Below, piece after piece: positions 5,256 through 6,417 of a DNA stretch of 6,417 bases. The DNA lies in the NCBI GenBank assembly GCA_012274175.1, contig JAAOZZ010000469.1, positions 1 to 6,417 of the forward strand, given 5' to 3'. Position 1 is the first letter of the stretch. Each line of letters opens with the position of its first letter. The notes beneath the pieces were generated by a model. That model made no database searches. It was not told the DNA's origin and saw nothing but the letters and a program-made list of their open reading frames with translations. The stretch comes from Betaproteobacteria bacterium. GTDB lineage: Bacteria; Pseudomonadota; Gammaproteobacteria; Burkholderiales; Usitatibacteraceae. Position numbers and translations under genes: made by a program.

Positions 5256-6074
5256 ATGGCCACGAAGCGCGCCAAGACTCCCGGTCGCACGAAGCGCCTT
5301 CCCGCGGCGAAGGCCGCGCGGACGCGCTCGCCCCGCGACCTCGTCTCGCGCGTGATGTCGGCGCTCGAATACGTGGCGCGCGCGAACCGGCCGGTGACCG
5401 CGGCCGAATTCTCCGCGGACCTCGGCATTCCGCGCGCGAGCGCCTACCGCATATTCCTGCGCCTCGAGCAGGACCGCGTGCTCATCCCCGAGCCCGGCGG
5501 CCGCGGCTACGCGAAGGGCCGGCGCATGTCCGACTTCGCGGTCTCGGTGCTGGTCAACTCCGTGAACCACGCAGCGCGCCACCGCGTGCTGCGCAACCTG
5601 GTGGACGAGATCGGCGAGACCTGCAACCTCACGATGCTGTGCGGCAGCGAGATCGTCTACATCGACCGGGTGGAGACGGACTGGCCGCTGCGCATGCACC
5701 TCGCGCCCGGCTCGCGGGTGCCGAGCCATTGCACGGCGACCGGAAAGCTCCTGCTGAGCTTCCTTCCCGAGCGGCAAATGGAGGCGATCGTGCGCTCGGC
5801 GCCGCTGCGCCGCTACACCGAGCGCACGATCGTCGACCCCGATCGCCTCGTGGCGAAGCTTGCGCGGATCCGGAAGGAACGCGTGGGCATCGACGACGAG
5901 GAGTTCGCCGCGGGGATGGTCGCCGTGGCGGTCCCGGTGCTGGACGAGCGCGGAAAGGCGATCGCGGCGATCGCGGTGCATGCTCCTTCCGTACGGCTGC
6001 CGCTGGAGGCCGCGCGCAGGCACGTCCGGACGCTACGCCGCGCGGCGGCGGCACTCTCGCCCCTGTTGCGCTAG
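5256..6074 (+). CDS. IclR-family transcriptional regulator
   Basis: A 272-residue IclR-type regulator, near the normal length of about 250-270. After a basic tail (1-25, rich in Lys/Arg) comes the winged-helix DNA-binding domain (about 27-88): VMSALEYVARANRPVTAAEF, then the recognition region LGIPRASAYRIFLRLEQDRVL (56-76). The effector domain follows (about 95-270): ETCNLTMLCGSEIVYIDRVE (121-140), PSHCTATGKLLLSFLPE (156-172), GIDDEEFAAGMVAVAVPV (211-228) and AIAVHAPSVRL (238-248), all family hallmarks. It is divergent from dctQMP with a shared control region, so it probably senses the transported acid or a breakdown product and controls that operon. The start is uncertain, as none of the candidates has a good ribosome binding site. 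ATG 5229 or 5232 would add 9 or 8 residues. ATG 5151 would add 35, but codons there (aaa, aga, cga, tca) look non-coding. The effector cannot be named. Confidence 0.9.
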   Translation: MATKRAKTPGRTKRLPAAKAARTRSPRDLVSRVMSALEYVARANRPVTAAEFSADLGIPRASAYRIFLRLEQDRVLIPEPGGRGYAKGRRMSDFAVSVLVNSVNHAARHRVLRNLVDEIGETCNLTMLCGSEIVYIDRVETDWPLRMHLAPGSRVPSHCTATGKLLLSFLPERQMEAIVRSAPLRRYTERTIVDPDRLVAKLARIRKERVGIDDEEFAAGMVAVAVPVLDERGKAIAAIAVHAPSVRLPLEAARRHVRTLRRAAAALSPLLR

Positions 6075-6093
6075 GGCCGGGGGAAGCGCGGCG

Positions 6094-6417
6094 CTAAAGG
6101 AGTCCTTGCTGCCGCGCCGGGTACAGGAGCACGCCTCCGGGACCCGCCGCCGCTTCCGGCGTGATGCGCGCCGGCTCGGGCACGTCCCCGGAGACGATGT
6201 GGAAGACCGCTTCGCCCGAGGCGAGCAGGTAGTCGGTGATGATGCGCCGATGGCACCGCCACCACACCGCCTCGGCGCACATGACCGCGCAACGCTCGGC
6301 GCGACCGCGTTCGAGAAGCTGCGCGAGGCCCGCGCGAAACGGGGCCGTCATCGCGTAGTCGGCGTAGTTGTGGAAGCTCTGGTTGTCCCAGAAACCGTTC
6401 ACTTCCGGGGCGACGTC
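6094..6417 (-). CDS. DUF488-family protein, C-terminal part (5' end outside window)
   Basis: About 107 residues are visible, ending at TAG 6096-6094 and open to the right edge, where the frame continues as DVAPEVNGFWDNQSFHNYAD. The internal GTG at 6402 is therefore not a real start. DUF488 proteins are usually about 150-190 residues, so the N-terminal part is missing. Diagnostic features are SFHNYADYA, FRAGLAQLLERG and the conserved CAVMCAEAVWWRCHRRIITD block, with two cysteines before the Trp-Trp-Arg-Cys-His cluster, followed by GEAVFHI. The biochemical function of the family is not established. The Cys/His/Arg cluster suggests a ligand- or nucleic-acid-binding or catalytic site, but that is inference. 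It converges on iclR with only 19 bases between the stop codons, so there is no room for separate terminators. Confidence 0.88.
   Translation of the reverse strand, partial: DVAPEVNGFWDNQSFHNYADYAMTAPFRAGLAQLLERGRAERCAVMCAEAVWWRCHRRIITDYLLASGEAVFHIVSGDVPEPARITPEAAAGPGGVLLYPARQQGLL

Noticed and set aside
6094..6402. DUF488 gene starting at GTG 6402
   Set aside because: The frame stays open to the right edge and the upstream residues fit the family, so the gene is truncated by the window rather than starting there.
1..6417. CRISPR arrays, insertion sequences, tRNA or rRNA genes
   Set aside because: No regularly spaced repeats, terminal inverted repeats with a transposase, or cloverleaf/rRNA sequence could be recognised on either strand.

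Overview
The window reads as a chromosomal stretch of a high-GC proteobacterium, most likely a betaproteobacterium of Burkholderiales type. This is inferred from the strong G/C bias at third codon positions, the close match of the thiolase to the PcaF type I know from that group, and the gene families present. No rRNA, tRNA, transposon or CRISPR array is visible.

Layout, left to right. (1) Positions 2-379 (+) hold the C-terminal half of a LivF-type ABC transporter ATPase, cut by the window edge. (2) After a 47-base gap come positions 427-1629 (+), a complete 400-residue thiolase of the 3-oxoadipyl-CoA (beta-ketoadipate) type, with all three catalytic motifs intact. (3) Positions 1630-1882 are intergenic. 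They contain a 14-bp perfect hairpin between convergent genes and, on the minus strand, a short stretch that looks coding and spells a double-glycine leader-like peptide. (4) A complete tripartite TRAP transporter lies on the minus strand in the order dctQ (5048-4494), dctM (4488-3169), dctP (3001-1883). dctP is set apart by a 167-base spacer with two inverted repeats. (5) A divergent control region at 5049-5255 carries a perfect TTGACA -35 box for dctQMP and inverted-repeat operator candidates. (6) Positions 5256-6074 (+) encode an IclR-family regulator, probably the local regulator of the TRAP operon. (7) Positions 6417-6094 (-) hold a DUF488-family protein, cut by the right edge and convergent with iclR.

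Functionally this looks like part of a region for uptake and breakdown of organic acids. The TRAP binding protein has the TakP-like (2-oxoacid/carboxylate) signature, the thiolase performs the last step of the beta-ketoadipate or phenylacetate-type routes, and the LivF-type ABC ATPase belongs to a family that takes up branched-chain amino acids or aromatic and other organic acids. That these units serve one pathway is inference from proximity only.

Most of the window is ordinary. The item most worth a second look is the leader-like minus-strand reading frame beginning at 1716. The inverted gcgatttc repeats in the iclR/dctQ control region come second.
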